A DNA stretch of 64,000 nucleotides from Ornithinimicrobium ciconiae (GTDB lineage: Bacteria; Actinomycetota; Actinomycetes; Actinomycetales; Dermatophilaceae). Shown in pieces: positions 33,343 to 42,038 of this stretch (positions within the stretch are counted from its first letter, which is position 1; each line of letters begins with the position of its first letter). The notes beneath the pieces are model-generated. The model was given only the letters and a program-made list of their open reading frames with translations, had not been told where the DNA came from and did no database searches. Location of the stretch: NCBI RefSeq assembly GCF_007197575.1, contig NZ_CP041616.1:1860001-1924000 (forward strand), given 5' to 3'. Both the position numbers and the translations under genes were made by a program.

Positions 33343-36300
33343 GTGTCACGAACGCACCATCCAACCCACCGCTATCGACTCGGCGCTGCCACCCTGGCGG
33401 CGCTTTTGATGACGACTGGGCTCACCGCAGCCCACGCCACTCCGTCCGAACCGTCCGGCCCCGAGAGCAATGCTGCTGCGGCGACCGACAGCAGCTCGGA
33501 CTCCCACAGCGCCTCGCTGTTGGCCGAGCCGCAGCGGCACGCACCCAACCACTACGGCAGCTCCCCGTTTACCCCCCGCGAGGCGACCGACAGTCTGTTC
33601 GTCGTCGATGAGAGTCCCGGTCTGGACACCGGCTGCACCTTCCGCAACGGTGGCCCGCTCGTCTTTGACATCGAGGTGGACCGGGTCCTCGGTGTCGTCG
33701 CGGAGGACGGTAAGCCATCCGAGCGCGACCGACTGTTAGAGGCTGGCCTGTTGTCGCAGTTCGCAAGTCTGCGCATGCCCGCCTATGACGTGGACTTCGA
33801 CGCTGTCGTCCCGCCATACAACCCCGAGCGTGACCGTGTGCTGTTCAACGGACAGGTCGTGCAGGAGGAGTGGCTGACCGGCGAGAACGATGTCTGGAAG
33901 ATGAACCAGTTCCTCGTGCCGATCGAGTGGGTCAAGTTCGCCGAGGATCCCGGCAAGGGAGGAACCCCTGAACCGGCGATCAACACGATCACCATCGAGA
34001 TCGACACCGCGAACACCATTGAGGCGTGGTGCACGTCCATCGATTGGGCCGAACTGTCGTTCAGCATGCCGCGCCCGACCGTCTTTGCGCACGGCATCAT
34101 CTCCGAGTCGAAGATTTGGAGGGACCTGTGGTCACCCAGACTGCAGGAGGTTGGCATCTACACCCATGACACTCTGGACATGGGTTGGCTCGACTCGATC
34201 GCCAACAACGCCGCCGAGATCGGTGGTGCGGTCGAGGAGACGCGCGAGCGTTATGGCGTCGACAGCGTCAACATGGTCGTGCATAGCAAGGGGGGTCTCG
34301 ACTCGCGCCACTACGTCGAGAACAACGAGGGCGTTGACCGCATCGTTCAACTCGGGACACCGAACGCTGGCAGTCCACTGGCTGACCTGGCCCAGGTGAT
34401 TCTGCTGAAGGTCGGTGGCTTGGGCGGGAGCCTGATCGGAGGGCTCGCTGCCCCAGCCGGCGTCCAACTGACCACGCCCTACATGTGGCTCTACAACAAC
34501 ACCCACGCGCTGAGCCCCGAGGTGGACTTCTCAGTGATGGCCGGTGACTACGACCCCGCCGGATGCGTCCTGGCCTGCTTGGTCGACCGGTTCCTGCTCC
34601 AGGTGACCGGGCAGGGCGACACCATTGTCCCACTCTGGTCCGCCCACCGATTTGCCAGCATGCTCCCCTACACCCACAACTCTTCAGGAACCACCAAGGA
34701 CGCCACCCACAGCGGCCTGCACAAGTCCACCGCGATCCTGCAGGTGATGCGCCCCACCGTGGAGCAGCCGGGACTCGACGACGCCGGGGTGGTTGCGTCG
34801 ACACCGTCAGCCTCATCCGCGCCGGCTGCGGAGGGCCCAGTGGCCCAACTGCCGCAGCACACGGCGACGGTGGGTGGACTGGCCTCGGGGGGGTCCGGCG
34901 ATCATGAAGTGCCGATTGACGCCTCCTCACCGACCTTCGTGTCGGTGCTCTACACGGCAGGAACCCCGCTGACCGTGGAGCTCCTCTCGCCGTCGGGTGA
35001 CCGGGTTACCCCGAGCACTCCCGGGGTGGAGTTCGAAGACCGCGAGGTGGAGGGCACCCGCCTTGCGGTCTACCTCCTCCCCAGCCCCGAGGTGGGGGCC
35101 TGGACCGTGGAGGTCGGTGGTGGTGGTGCTGACACGGCATACGCCATCCACGCCTGGCCTGTCGACAGCAGTGTCTCCCTCACCGTCGACCTGCCCGAGC
35201 CCAGCGTGGCCTCGGGCGCCGCGGTGCCGGTGCACGCCACTCTGGTGGACGGCGTCACCCCGCTGACTGGCGCCGAGGTGTCGGCTCACGTGCTGCGTCC
35301 GGACGACAGCTCGGTCGAGGTCTCCCTCGTCGACGACGGAACGGGCGCTGATGAGACGGCGGGCGACGGGGTCTACTCAGGCACGCTCACCACGGCGGCC
35401 GTCGGCATGTACCGCGTCGGCATCGACGCCTCCGGCGACACAGACGAGGGCACACCCTTCAGCCGGGAGGCCTTCGCGCTGGTGACCGCGAGTAGCGGCG
35501 AGGCCACGGTGAGCGACTTCGCCGACCAGGGTGTCGACACCAACGCCAACGAGCTGTATGACCAGCTCCAGGTGTCCCTGCAGGTGGACGTCGAGGCGGC
35601 CGGCACCTACCGGGTCTTCGGTGAACTGACCGACAGCGACGGGAACAGCCAGACCAGCAGCACGGTCGTTGACCTGCCAGCGGGCAGCTCGCCGGTGGCC
35701 TTCACCTTCGACGGTGCCACGATCTATGACGCCGGTGTTGACGGGCCCTACACCCTCTCGGAGCTGCGCATCACCGAGGAGTCTGACCTGGCCCTGATGC
35801 CGGTGACCCACCTGACGGATGTGCACACCACCAGTGCCTACGGTTTCGGGGAGTTTGAGCACTCTGGGCTACGGCTGACCGGAGTCGGGACCGCCGAGGG
35901 TGTGGACTTGGACGGCAACGGCCTGTTCGACCAGCTGGCCGTCACGGTGCAGGTGCATGCTGACGCCGCGGGCTACTACGAGTGGTCTGGTCAACTGCGC
36001 TCACCCGAGGGGACCGAGCTGGACTTCGAGTCTGGTGCCGCGAACTTCTCCGTGGGCAACAACGACCTGACCTTTGTCTTCGATGGCTGGGCCATCGGTG
36101 AGAGCGGTGAGGACGGCCCCTACCGCATCACGGATGTCCTGGTCTTCGGCGCGGGACACAACCTGGTCGCGGGCGAGGCCTACCAGACACCCGACTTCAC
36201 CGCCGACCAGTTCGAGGGATATCGCGGCGAGGTCGAGCGCATCGCTGGGGCAGACCGCTACGAGACCGCCGCCTTGATCGCCCAAGAGGCGCCGGCGAGT

Positions 36301-37137
36301 AGTGCGGAGGTGCTGGTCGCCAGCGGGCAGAACTTCCCGGACGCCCTGGCAGCCTCCGGGGCCGCCGGAGCAGCTCCTGGACCGTTGCTGTTGGCCAAGG
36401 CCGACGCCGTGCCAGCAGTGACCCGTGCCGAGATCCAGCGGCGTGTCACGGAGGGCGGCCCCCAGGCGCTCAGCGTGGCAGGCGGGTCCCTGGTGATCCA
36501 CCCGAGCATCGTGGCAGCGCTGTCCGCTCTGGCCGGCACCCAGGCCGAGGTCCACTCGGGCATCGACCGCTATGCCACGGCCGCGGCCATCGCGGCGGCG
36601 ACGGTTGATGAAGGTGCCACGGCCTATGTGGTCAGCGGCCTGGACTACCCCGATGCCCTGACAGCGGCGACCCTTGCTGCTCCTGAGCAGGGCTCGGTGC
36701 TGTTGACCCGTCCGGACAGGCTGCCGAACGCCACGGTGGCCCAGTTGGAAGCCCAGGCACCGGAGCGGATCGTCATCGTCGGCGGCACCGGAGCCGTCTC
36801 CCATGACGTGCTCGAGGCCTTGGAGGACTATGCCCCCACGGTCGTGCGGGTCTCCGGTGGAGACCGGTATGCCACGGCTGCCGCGGTGTCCGACAGCTTC
36901 GACACCGGTGTCGACGTGCTCTACGTCGCCACGGGTGAGAACTACCCTGATGCCCTCACGGTGGCGGCACTGGCCGGACAGCAGGGCGCACCAGTCCTGC
37001 TGGCGCAGGCGGACAACCTGCCGGCCGTCTCCGCGGCGGCGGCGGACCGGCTGCAGCCAGACCGGATCGTGGTCGTTGGCGGCACCGGAGCCGTGTCTGA
37101 TGCGGTGCTGGAGGAGTTGGAGGCCTACCTGAACTGA
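33343..37137 (+). CDS. Secreted lipase-like alpha/beta hydrolase with CWB2 cell-wall-binding repeats
   Basis: This very large exported protein has 1264 residues. A signal peptide (residues 1-32, ending AHA) is followed by an unassigned region, then an alpha/beta hydrolase domain (about 240-475). The oxyanion region is TVFAHGIISESKIWRD and the nucleophile elbow is VVHSKGG (Ser near 314), similar to triacylglycerol lipases. An all-beta middle part (about 510-960) contains two EF-like/repeat domains with DTNANELYDQL and DLDGNGLFDQL, which could bind calcium. Three CWB2 repeats close the protein (about 963-1060, 1066-1160, 1165-1264), each with a DRY-T-A motif, for non-covalent wall anchoring. 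GTG 33343 has GAGGGG upstream. It interrupts the conserved trpD to exonuclease order, so it may be acquired. Confidence 0.88.
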   Translation: MSRTHHPTHRYRLGAATLAALLMTTGLTAAHATPSEPSGPESNAAAATDSSSDSHSASLLAEPQRHAPNHYGSSPFTPREATDSLFVVDESPGLDTGCTFRNGGPLVFDIEVDRVLGVVAEDGKPSERDRLLEAGLLSQFASLRMPAYDVDFDAVVPPYNPERDRVLFNGQVVQEEWLTGENDVWKMNQFLVPIEWVKFAEDPGKGGTPEPAINTITIEIDTANTIEAWCTSIDWAELSFSMPRPTVFAHGIISESKIWRDLWSPRLQEVGIYTHDTLDMGWLDSIANNAAEIGGAVEETRERYGVDSVNMVVHSKGGLDSRHYVENNEGVDRIVQLGTPNAGSPLADLAQVILLKVGGLGGSLIGGLAAPAGVQLTTPYMWLYNNTHALSPEVDFSVMAGDYDPAGCVLACLVDRFLLQVTGQGDTIVPLWSAHRFASMLPYTHNSSGTTKDATHSGLHKSTAILQVMRPTVEQPGLDDAGVVASTPSASSAPAAEGPVAQLPQHTATVGGLASGGSGDHEVPIDASSPTFVSVLYTAGTPLTVELLSPSGDRVTPSTPGVEFEDREVEGTRLAVYLLPSPEVGAWTVEVGGGGADTAYAIHAWPVDSSVSLTVDLPEPSVASGAAVPVHATLVDGVTPLTGAEVSAHVLRPDDSSVEVSLVDDGTGADETAGDGVYSGTLTTAAVGMYRVGIDASGDTDEGTPFSREAFALVTASSGEATVSDFADQGVDTNANELYDQLQVSLQVDVEAAGTYRVFGELTDSDGNSQTSSTVVDLPAGSSPVAFTFDGATIYDAGVDGPYTLSELRITEESDLALMPVTHLTDVHTTSAYGFGEFEHSGLRLTGVGTAEGVDLDGNGLFDQLAVTVQVHADAAGYYEWSGQLRSPEGTELDFESGAANFSVGNNDLTFVFDGWAIGESGEDGPYRITDVLVFGAGHNLVAGEAYQTPDFTADQFEGYRGEVERIAGADRYETAALIAQEAPASSAEVLVASGQNFPDALAASGAAGAAPGPLLLAKADAVPAVTRAEIQRRVTEGGPQALSVAGGSLVIHPSIVAALSALAGTQAEVHSGIDRYATAAAIAAATVDEGATAYVVSGLDYPDALTAATLAAPEQGSVLLTRPDRLPNATVAQLEAQAPERIVIVGGTGAVSHDVLEALEDYAPTVVRVSGGDRYATAAAVSDSFDTGVDVLYVATGENYPDALTVAALAGQQGAPVLLAQADNLPAVSAAAADRLQPDRIVVVGGTGAVSDAVLEELEAYLN

Positions 37138-37145
37138 TCCGGTCC

Positions 37146-37187
37146 ACGCATTCGCCCCCGCCCGAACCTTGGCGGGGGCGAATGCGT
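37146..37187. terminator. Bidirectional terminator between the CWB2 lipase and the Lrp-domain gene
   Basis: A perfect 17-bp stem ACGCATTCGCCCCCGCC (37146-37162), an 8-base loop and its complement (37171-37187) separate convergent genes. Confidence 0.9.
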
Positions 37188-37195
37188 GCGGGGGA

Positions 37196-37477
37196 CTACT
37201 CGTCCAGGCCGATGGAGAACGCGGCCGCGAGGTCCTGGCTGGAGTAGGTGCGGAAGGCGATGTGCGTCTCGGTCTCCTGCACGCCCTCGATCTTGTTGAG
37301 ACGGTCGGCGATGACGTCGGCGAAGTCCTCGTGCTTGGAGACACGGGCCACCGCGATCAGATCGACATTGCCGGTCACCGAGTAGACCTCGGAGATCCCC
37401 TCGATCTCGGCGATGGCCTGAGCGGCCTCGGGGATGCGGGCTACGTCGGCCTTGATCAACACGATGGCGGAAATCAC
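37196..37477 (-). CDS. Stand-alone Lrp/AsnC ligand-binding (RAM) domain protein
   Basis: The 93 residues are one RAM domain: AIVLIKADVARIPEAAQAI, EGISEVYSVTGNVDLIAV, LNKIEGVQETETHIAF. The N-terminal DNA-binding half of Lrp-type regulators is missing, and the gene is not truncated, since it has its own start and -10 box (TAGAGT six bases from GTG 37477). Such proteins can form decamers and sense amino acids, or modulate full-length Lrp paralogs. It is conserved near trpD in Actinobacteria, which hints at amino-acid sensing. It is convergent with the CWB2 lipase. Confidence 0.9.
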   Translation of the reverse strand: MISAIVLIKADVARIPEAAQAIAEIEGISEVYSVTGNVDLIAVARVSKHEDFADVIADRLNKIEGVQETETHIAFRTYSSQDLAAAFSIGLDE

Positions 37478-37483
37478 GGCACC

Positions 37484-37489
37484 ACTCTA
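37484..37489 (-). promoter_or_regulatory. -10 box TAGAGT, leaderless Lrp-domain gene
   Basis: On the minus strand TAGAGT is six bases from GTG 37477. It overlaps the stop codon of the next gene upstream (37487). Confidence 0.5.
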
Positions 37490-39253
37490 GTGGGCGGCAC
37501 GCAGCGCCCCCGGCGGGCGCTCCAGAGGAGAGGGCGCAACGTCGCCCCAGGGCTCGGAGAAGTCGCTCCAGCGCCGCGCCATCGGCTCCAACTGGGCCCG
37601 CGCCGCGCCGGCGCCACCGACCGGGCAGGTCCACTCTCCGTCCATCGTGACCAGCCTGGTGCCCGGGGCCTCCAGCCACTTCAGCACCAGCTCGGCCTCC
37701 TCCGGGTGGGCAGCCGGAGCCGGGGCCGTCGGCTCCGGCACCACCTCGGCGGTGGCCCGCACGGCCTCGATGAAGGGCATCGGGTCGGCGCCGCGCGGGG
37801 TCACGGTGGTCCCGGCGAGTCGGCCATAGCGCACGCACACCACCTCCCAGCCCCCAGCATCCCGGCGGCGGGCCGCGACGATCTCGGGGGCGGAGGACAG
37901 CGGTGCCAGGCGTTGAGCCCGGGCGGTGGCCCGGACCAGGGCGAGCATCCGGTCGCGCAGGCTCGTGGCGTCCTCAAACCGTTCCTGCTCGGCCAGGGTG
38001 TCCAGCTTGGCCCGCAGCGATGAGAGCAGATCCCGGCCATCTCCGATCAGGGCAGTGGCAGCCTGACTGGCGACATCGGCATACTCCTCGCTGGTCTGCT
38101 CCCCGATGCAGGGTGCGCCGCACCGTCCCATCTCGAAGAGGACACACGGGCTCTTGCGCGAGCGCGCCGAGAGGGACTGGGTGCACTGGCGCAGGGGCAC
38201 CACCTCGTGCACCGCGAACACGGCGGCCTCGGCGCTCTTGCGGGACCCGAACGGACCGGCGTAGTGCGCCCCGTCGCCACGGACCTGGCGCACGATCGAC
38301 AGTCGGGGGAACGGCTCGACGGTCAGCTTGACCCACAGCGCCTTCTCCGGGTGGCGCGAGCGGCGGTTGTAACGCGGCTTGTGCTCAGCGATCAGCCGCA
38401 GCTCACGCACTTGCGCCTCCAGTTGGGTCGCGCAGACGATCGGGGTGATCGACTCAGCGATGCCCACCATCTCCGCCATGCGGCGCCGCGACTCCGAGGC
38501 GGTGAAGTAGGTGCGGGTGCGCCGGCGGATGTCGACGGCCGTGCCGACATAGAGCGGCTCGCCACTGCTGTCCTTGAAGACATAGACCCCGGGGGCCGAG
38601 GGCATCGCGTCCGCCAGGAAGCGCTTGCGGCGCTGGGCAGTGGTCACCCGGCTGGTGTAGCTCTGCAGCTCCTCCAGGGTGTGGACCCCGAGGTTGCCCA
38701 CCCGCTCCATGAGCCCGTGCAGCACGTCAACGGTCGCGCGGGCGTCGTGCAGCGCACGGTGGTCCGGGGTGGTGCTGGCTCCGAAGAGGGTGGCCAGGCT
38801 GGACAGCTTGTGGTTGGGCGCCTCGTCACGGTGGACCAGTTGGCGGGCCAGGCGCACCGTGTCCAGGACCGCGAACCCCGGCCACGGGTGGCCGGTCTGC
38901 CGCGCGGCCGCCTTGAGGAAGGAGATGTCGAAGCCGGCGTTGTGGGCCACCAGGACCGCGCCGCGCGCGAACTCCAGGAAGGCCGGCAGCGCCGCGTCGA
39001 TGCGCGGGGAGTCCGCCACCATCGCGTTGGAGATGCCGGTGAGCACGGTGATGAATGCCGGGATCGGGGTGCTCGGCCGGACCAGCGTCTGGAACTCACC
39101 GAGGACCTCACCGCCGCGCACCTTCACAGCACCGATCTCGGTGATGCCGCAGTCAGCGGGGGAGCCGCCAGTCGTCTCGAGGTCGACGACCACGAATGTG
39201 ACATCCGACAGGGGGACCCCCAGGTCGTCGAATGTCTCCTGCACCATCTGCAT
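37487..39253 (-). CDS. DEDD exonuclease fused to a UvrC-like GIY-YIG nuclease
   Basis: This two-nuclease fusion of 588 residues corresponds to mycobacterial Rv2191. The N-terminal DnaQ-like exonuclease (about 15-185) has VVVDLETTGG (motif I), LVAHNAGFDISFL (motif II) and DHRALHDARATVDV (motif III, HxxxxD). A UvrC/Cho-like half follows. PGVYVFKDSSGEPLYVGTA (about 222-240) is the GIY-YIG start, RELRLIAEHKPRYNRRSR the next family element, and a Cys-rich RKSPCVLFEMGRCGAPCIGE resembles the UvrC cysteine cluster. It probably acts in DNA repair by incision and trimming. ATG 39253 is chosen because TACGTT lies six bases upstream. Real UvrC is a different gene. Confidence 0.9.
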   Translation of the reverse strand: MQMVQETFDDLGVPLSDVTFVVVDLETTGGSPADCGITEIGAVKVRGGEVLGEFQTLVRPSTPIPAFITVLTGISNAMVADSPRIDAALPAFLEFARGAVLVAHNAGFDISFLKAAARQTGHPWPGFAVLDTVRLARQLVHRDEAPNHKLSSLATLFGASTTPDHRALHDARATVDVLHGLMERVGNLGVHTLEELQSYTSRVTTAQRRKRFLADAMPSAPGVYVFKDSSGEPLYVGTAVDIRRRTRTYFTASESRRRMAEMVGIAESITPIVCATQLEAQVRELRLIAEHKPRYNRRSRHPEKALWVKLTVEPFPRLSIVRQVRGDGAHYAGPFGSRKSAEAAVFAVHEVVPLRQCTQSLSARSRKSPCVLFEMGRCGAPCIGEQTSEEYADVASQAATALIGDGRDLLSSLRAKLDTLAEQERFEDATSLRDRMLALVRATARAQRLAPLSSAPEIVAARRRDAGGWEVVCVRYGRLAGTTVTPRGADPMPFIEAVRATAEVVPEPTAPAPAAHPEEAELVLKWLEAPGTRLVTMDGEWTCPVGGAGAARAQLEPMARRWSDFSEPWGDVAPSPLERPPGALRAAH

Positions 39254-39259
39254 GAGACG

Positions 39260-39265
39260 AACGTA
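39260..39265 (-). promoter_or_regulatory. -10 box TACGTT, leaderless exonuclease fusion gene
   Basis: On the minus strand TACGTT is six bases from ATG 39253. It decides among several possible starts. Confidence 0.5.
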
Positions 39266-39491
39266 GGACGCGGCACTGACACTGGGCCGCAGACATCCCG
39301 GAGCAGGACGTTTCACCCGCCCCGGCCGAGACCGGATCGACACCGGTGATCCCGGGCGTGTCGCGGCGTCGACCCCGTGGACCCGGTGCGGGCGGCAGGG
39401 TCCGCTGCCAGGTCGGTGGCAGGGGTCTGTCACACCCTCCCCCTAGCGTTTTTGACAACAGGTGGAGACGACTCAGATGGAGGTGAGATCA

Positions 39492-39761
39492 ATGAGCGTG
39501 ACCATTGATTGTGAGAGCTGCCCGGTCCGTGGGCGGCACTGTGGTGACTGCATCGTGCCGGTGCTCGGGCGGGTCTGGTTGGCAGACCCACAGCCGGTGA
39601 GCCAGCCGGTGACCCAGCCGCAGGAGCGGGCGGCGACCCTGTCGTTGGACTTTGAGGAGACCGAGGCCCTGGAGTCCTTCGTGCGGGCCGGACTGGTCAG
39701 TCGGGCCGAGGCCAGCCGGGTCCGGGCACACAGCACCGCCCCATCGATCGCGGCCGGCTGA
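39492..39761 (+). CDS. Small Cys-rich conserved protein, 89 aa
   Basis: I do not recognise a characterised family. The first 25 residues carry four cysteines in IDCESCPVRGRHCGDCIVP, which could bind zinc or an iron-sulfur cluster or form disulfides. A Pro/Gln-rich linker follows, then LSLDFEETEALESFVRAGLVSRAEASRVRAH, which looks like a short helical hairpin. GGAGGTGAG four bases before ATG 39492 decides the start over an upstream in-frame ATG at 39477. No signal peptide is visible. It is divergent from the exonuclease fusion and ends 60 bases before a lipoprotein gene. Confidence 0.82.
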   Translation: MSVTIDCESCPVRGRHCGDCIVPVLGRVWLADPQPVSQPVTQPQERAATLSLDFEETEALESFVRAGLVSRAEASRVRAHSTAPSIAAG

Positions 39762-39809
39762 CCGAGGGCCTGGTCGCCTGCCAGCCCCGGCCGTTCGGTC
39801 ACCTGCGCC

Positions 39810-39815
39810 TACCCT
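39810..39815 (+). promoter_or_regulatory. -10 box TACCCT, leaderless lipoprotein peptidase gene
   Basis: TACCCT ends six bases before GTG 39822. Confidence 0.5.
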
Positions 39816-39821
39816 GATCGG

Positions 39822-40664
39822 GTGCGTATGACGGGTGCCCGGGCCAGTGCTGCCCTGCTGGCCCTGACCCCCCTCCTGGGGGTCGGTGGCTGCTCGGTGG
39901 CGACACCGCGTGCTCCCGCAGAGGCCAGCGTCAGCAGCGGTGCCGGAGACGCGGGGCAGAGCGCAGACCTGACCGAGCGGGTCGAGGTCAGCGGGAGCGC
40001 GGGACCGGAGCGGATCGCGGCCTACCAGGCGATGACGGTCACGGCGCTGGAGCGGGTCGAGGACCTGTGGGGACAGGGTGCGGTGCGCTGGTCGGTGCGG
40101 GTGGAACTGCCCGCCACCGCTGCGGAGTTTGAGGAGTTGACCGGAGCCGCAGCGGGGGCGCAGGTGCCAGCCACCACGGTGGGCTCGATGGGGCAGGCCC
40201 ACATCGTGGTGCACCCCGACTCCTGGGACCTGCTCACACCCCAGGGGCGACAGGCCGTGCTCACCCACGAGGTGACCCACCTGAGCCAGCAGGGGGACGG
40301 GTCGGTGCCGAGCTGGCTGGGCGAGGGTCTGGCTGAGTACACCGCCCACCGCGACTCCGACCTCCCACCCGCCAAGATCGCCGGGTCAGCGTTGGAGGAC
40401 GTGCGCGCGGGGCCGGTGCCCACCACCTGGCCGGACCCGACCACACGGTCACGTGGGACGGACCCGGCGTGGCGCGACTACGCGCTGTCCTGGCTGGCCT
40501 GTCGCTACATCGCTGAGACATGGTCGGAGGAGGCGTTGCTGGAGCTCTCTGCGACCGTCGCCGGCGGGTTGACCGTGAAGGAGGCGATGCCCGAGGTGCT
40601 GGGCACCACCGAGACGAACGCCCTGGCAGGGTGGGGAGTGTGGCTGCGCGAGATCGCCGGCTGA
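39822..40664 (+). CDS. Lipoprotein with gluzincin-type metallopeptidase motif
   Basis: This 280-residue protein has a signal peptide with lipobox VGGC (Cys near residue 24), so it should be anchored to the outer face of the membrane. A Ser/Ala/Gly-rich spacer precedes the domain. The zinc site is LTHEVTHLSQQ (about residues 147-157), an HExxH, followed by GEGLAEYTA, which supplies the third ligand Glu. This is the MA-clan/gluzincin pattern seen in DUF2268-like and M1-like small peptidases. The substrate is unknown. GTG 39822 has a -10 box at leaderless distance; ATG 39828 is also possible. Confidence 0.87.
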   Translation: MRMTGARASAALLALTPLLGVGGCSVATPRAPAEASVSSGAGDAGQSADLTERVEVSGSAGPERIAAYQAMTVTALERVEDLWGQGAVRWSVRVELPATAAEFEELTGAAAGAQVPATTVGSMGQAHIVVHPDSWDLLTPQGRQAVLTHEVTHLSQQGDGSVPSWLGEGLAEYTAHRDSDLPPAKIAGSALEDVRAGPVPTTWPDPTTRSRGTDPAWRDYALSWLACRYIAETWSEEALLELSATVAGGLTVKEAMPEVLGTTETNALAGWGVWLREIAG

Positions 40665-40823
40665 TCACGAACCCGCCTGTGACCAGGAGCCCGCCACAGC
40701 ACGCTGGTGCACCGACCCCGCTGAAACCCCGCTGAAATCCCCTCGCACACAGGCGGGCTGGCCTCTAACCTCGACAGGCGTCCCTCCGTCCGGGAGGGCG
40801 CTCCCCAGAAAGAGACAAGGACC

Positions 40824-41999
40824 ATGGAAAGGATCTCCCCGACCCTCGTGAGCTGGGCGTCGATCATCGACCCCGTCACCCGCGAGCAGGCGGAGCGCAC
40901 CGCGCGCATGCCGTTCATCCACCCGCACCTGGCGCTCATGCCGGATGCTCAACTCGGCAAGGGGGCGACGGTTGGATCGGTCATCCCCACCGACGGCGCC
41001 ATCATGCCTGCCGCAGTGGGCGTGGACATCGGCTGCGGCATGGTGGCCGTGCGCACCCAGCTGCACGAGAGCGACCTGCCCGAGGACCGCTCGAGTGTGC
41101 GCAGGGCCATCGCCTCAGAGGTGCCGCTGTCCGCAGGGGGAGCCAACCGGACGATCGGACGCGAGCACACGATCACCCGACTCGACCAACTGACCGGTGG
41201 GGCGCAGGAGATCGAGCTGGACCCCACGGCATACGCCAAGGCCTGGCGTCACCAGCTGGGAACTCTCGGCTCGGGCAACCACTTCCTGGAGGTGACCCTG
41301 GATGAGTCGGGCATGGTGTGGCTGTTCCTGCACTCAGGCAGCCGCGGGGTCGGCAACCGGATCGCGACCCACCACACGCAGGTGGCGCAGGACTACTGCC
41401 GGCGGCACTTCATCAGCCTGCCGGACGATGACCGTGACCTGGCCTACCTCGTCGAGGGCACGGCAGAGTTCGACGCCTATGTCCGCGAGATGCGGTGGGC
41501 CCAGACCTATGCGCTGCTCAACCGCGAGGAGATGATGGACCGGATGGTCGCCTGCCTCCAGGAGTGGGTCGGCGTGGAGGTCCAGCGGGTCGAGGAGATC
41601 AACTGCCACCACAACTACACCGAGCCGGAGCGGCACTTCGGCCGTGACGTCTGGCTGTCCCGCAAGGGGGCGATCTCCGCGCGGGAGGGTGAGGCCGGTC
41701 TCATCCCGGGCTCGATGGGCACCGCGTCGTATGTCGTGGAGGGCCTGGGCAACCCCGTTGCCCTGCACTCAGCACCCCATGGCGCGGGCCGGGTGTACTC
41801 GCGGACGAAGGCCCGCAAGACCTTCACCCTCGAGCAGTTGGCGCAGGCCATGGAGGGCATCGAGTATGAGCACTCGGCGGCCTTTCTGGACGAGATCCCC
41901 GGGGCCTACAAGGACATCGACCAGGTGATGGCGGACGCGTCGGAGCTGGTGCGGGTCCGGCACACGCTCCGGCAGATCGTCAACGTCAAGGGGACCTGA
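40824..41999 (+). CDS. rtcB: RNA-splicing ligase RtcB
   Basis: RtcB joins RNA 3'-phosphate (or 2',3'-cyclic phosphate) to 5'-hydroxyl ends using GTP and Mn2+. In 391 residues the metal site Asp and Cys are in AVGVDIGCGMVAV (about residues 64-76). GSGNHFLEV, FLHSGSRGVGNRI and INCHHNYTEPE provide His and Asp ligands. The GMP-accepting His lies in HGAGRVYSR (about 315-323). No rtcA, archease or rtcR is next to it, so it may act alone in RNA repair. The start ATG 40824 has an AAGAGACAAGGA leader. Confidence 0.96.
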   Translation: MERISPTLVSWASIIDPVTREQAERTARMPFIHPHLALMPDAQLGKGATVGSVIPTDGAIMPAAVGVDIGCGMVAVRTQLHESDLPEDRSSVRRAIASEVPLSAGGANRTIGREHTITRLDQLTGGAQEIELDPTAYAKAWRHQLGTLGSGNHFLEVTLDESGMVWLFLHSGSRGVGNRIATHHTQVAQDYCRRHFISLPDDDRDLAYLVEGTAEFDAYVREMRWAQTYALLNREEMMDRMVACLQEWVGVEVQRVEEINCHHNYTEPERHFGRDVWLSRKGAISAREGEAGLIPGSMGTASYVVEGLGNPVALHSAPHGAGRVYSRTKARKTFTLEQLAQAMEGIEYEHSAAFLDEIPGAYKDIDQVMADASELVRVRHTLRQIVNVKGT

Positions 42000-42038
42000 G
42001 GCGCTCGCCCCACCGTGCGCTCGGCCGGGGGAGAGGGG

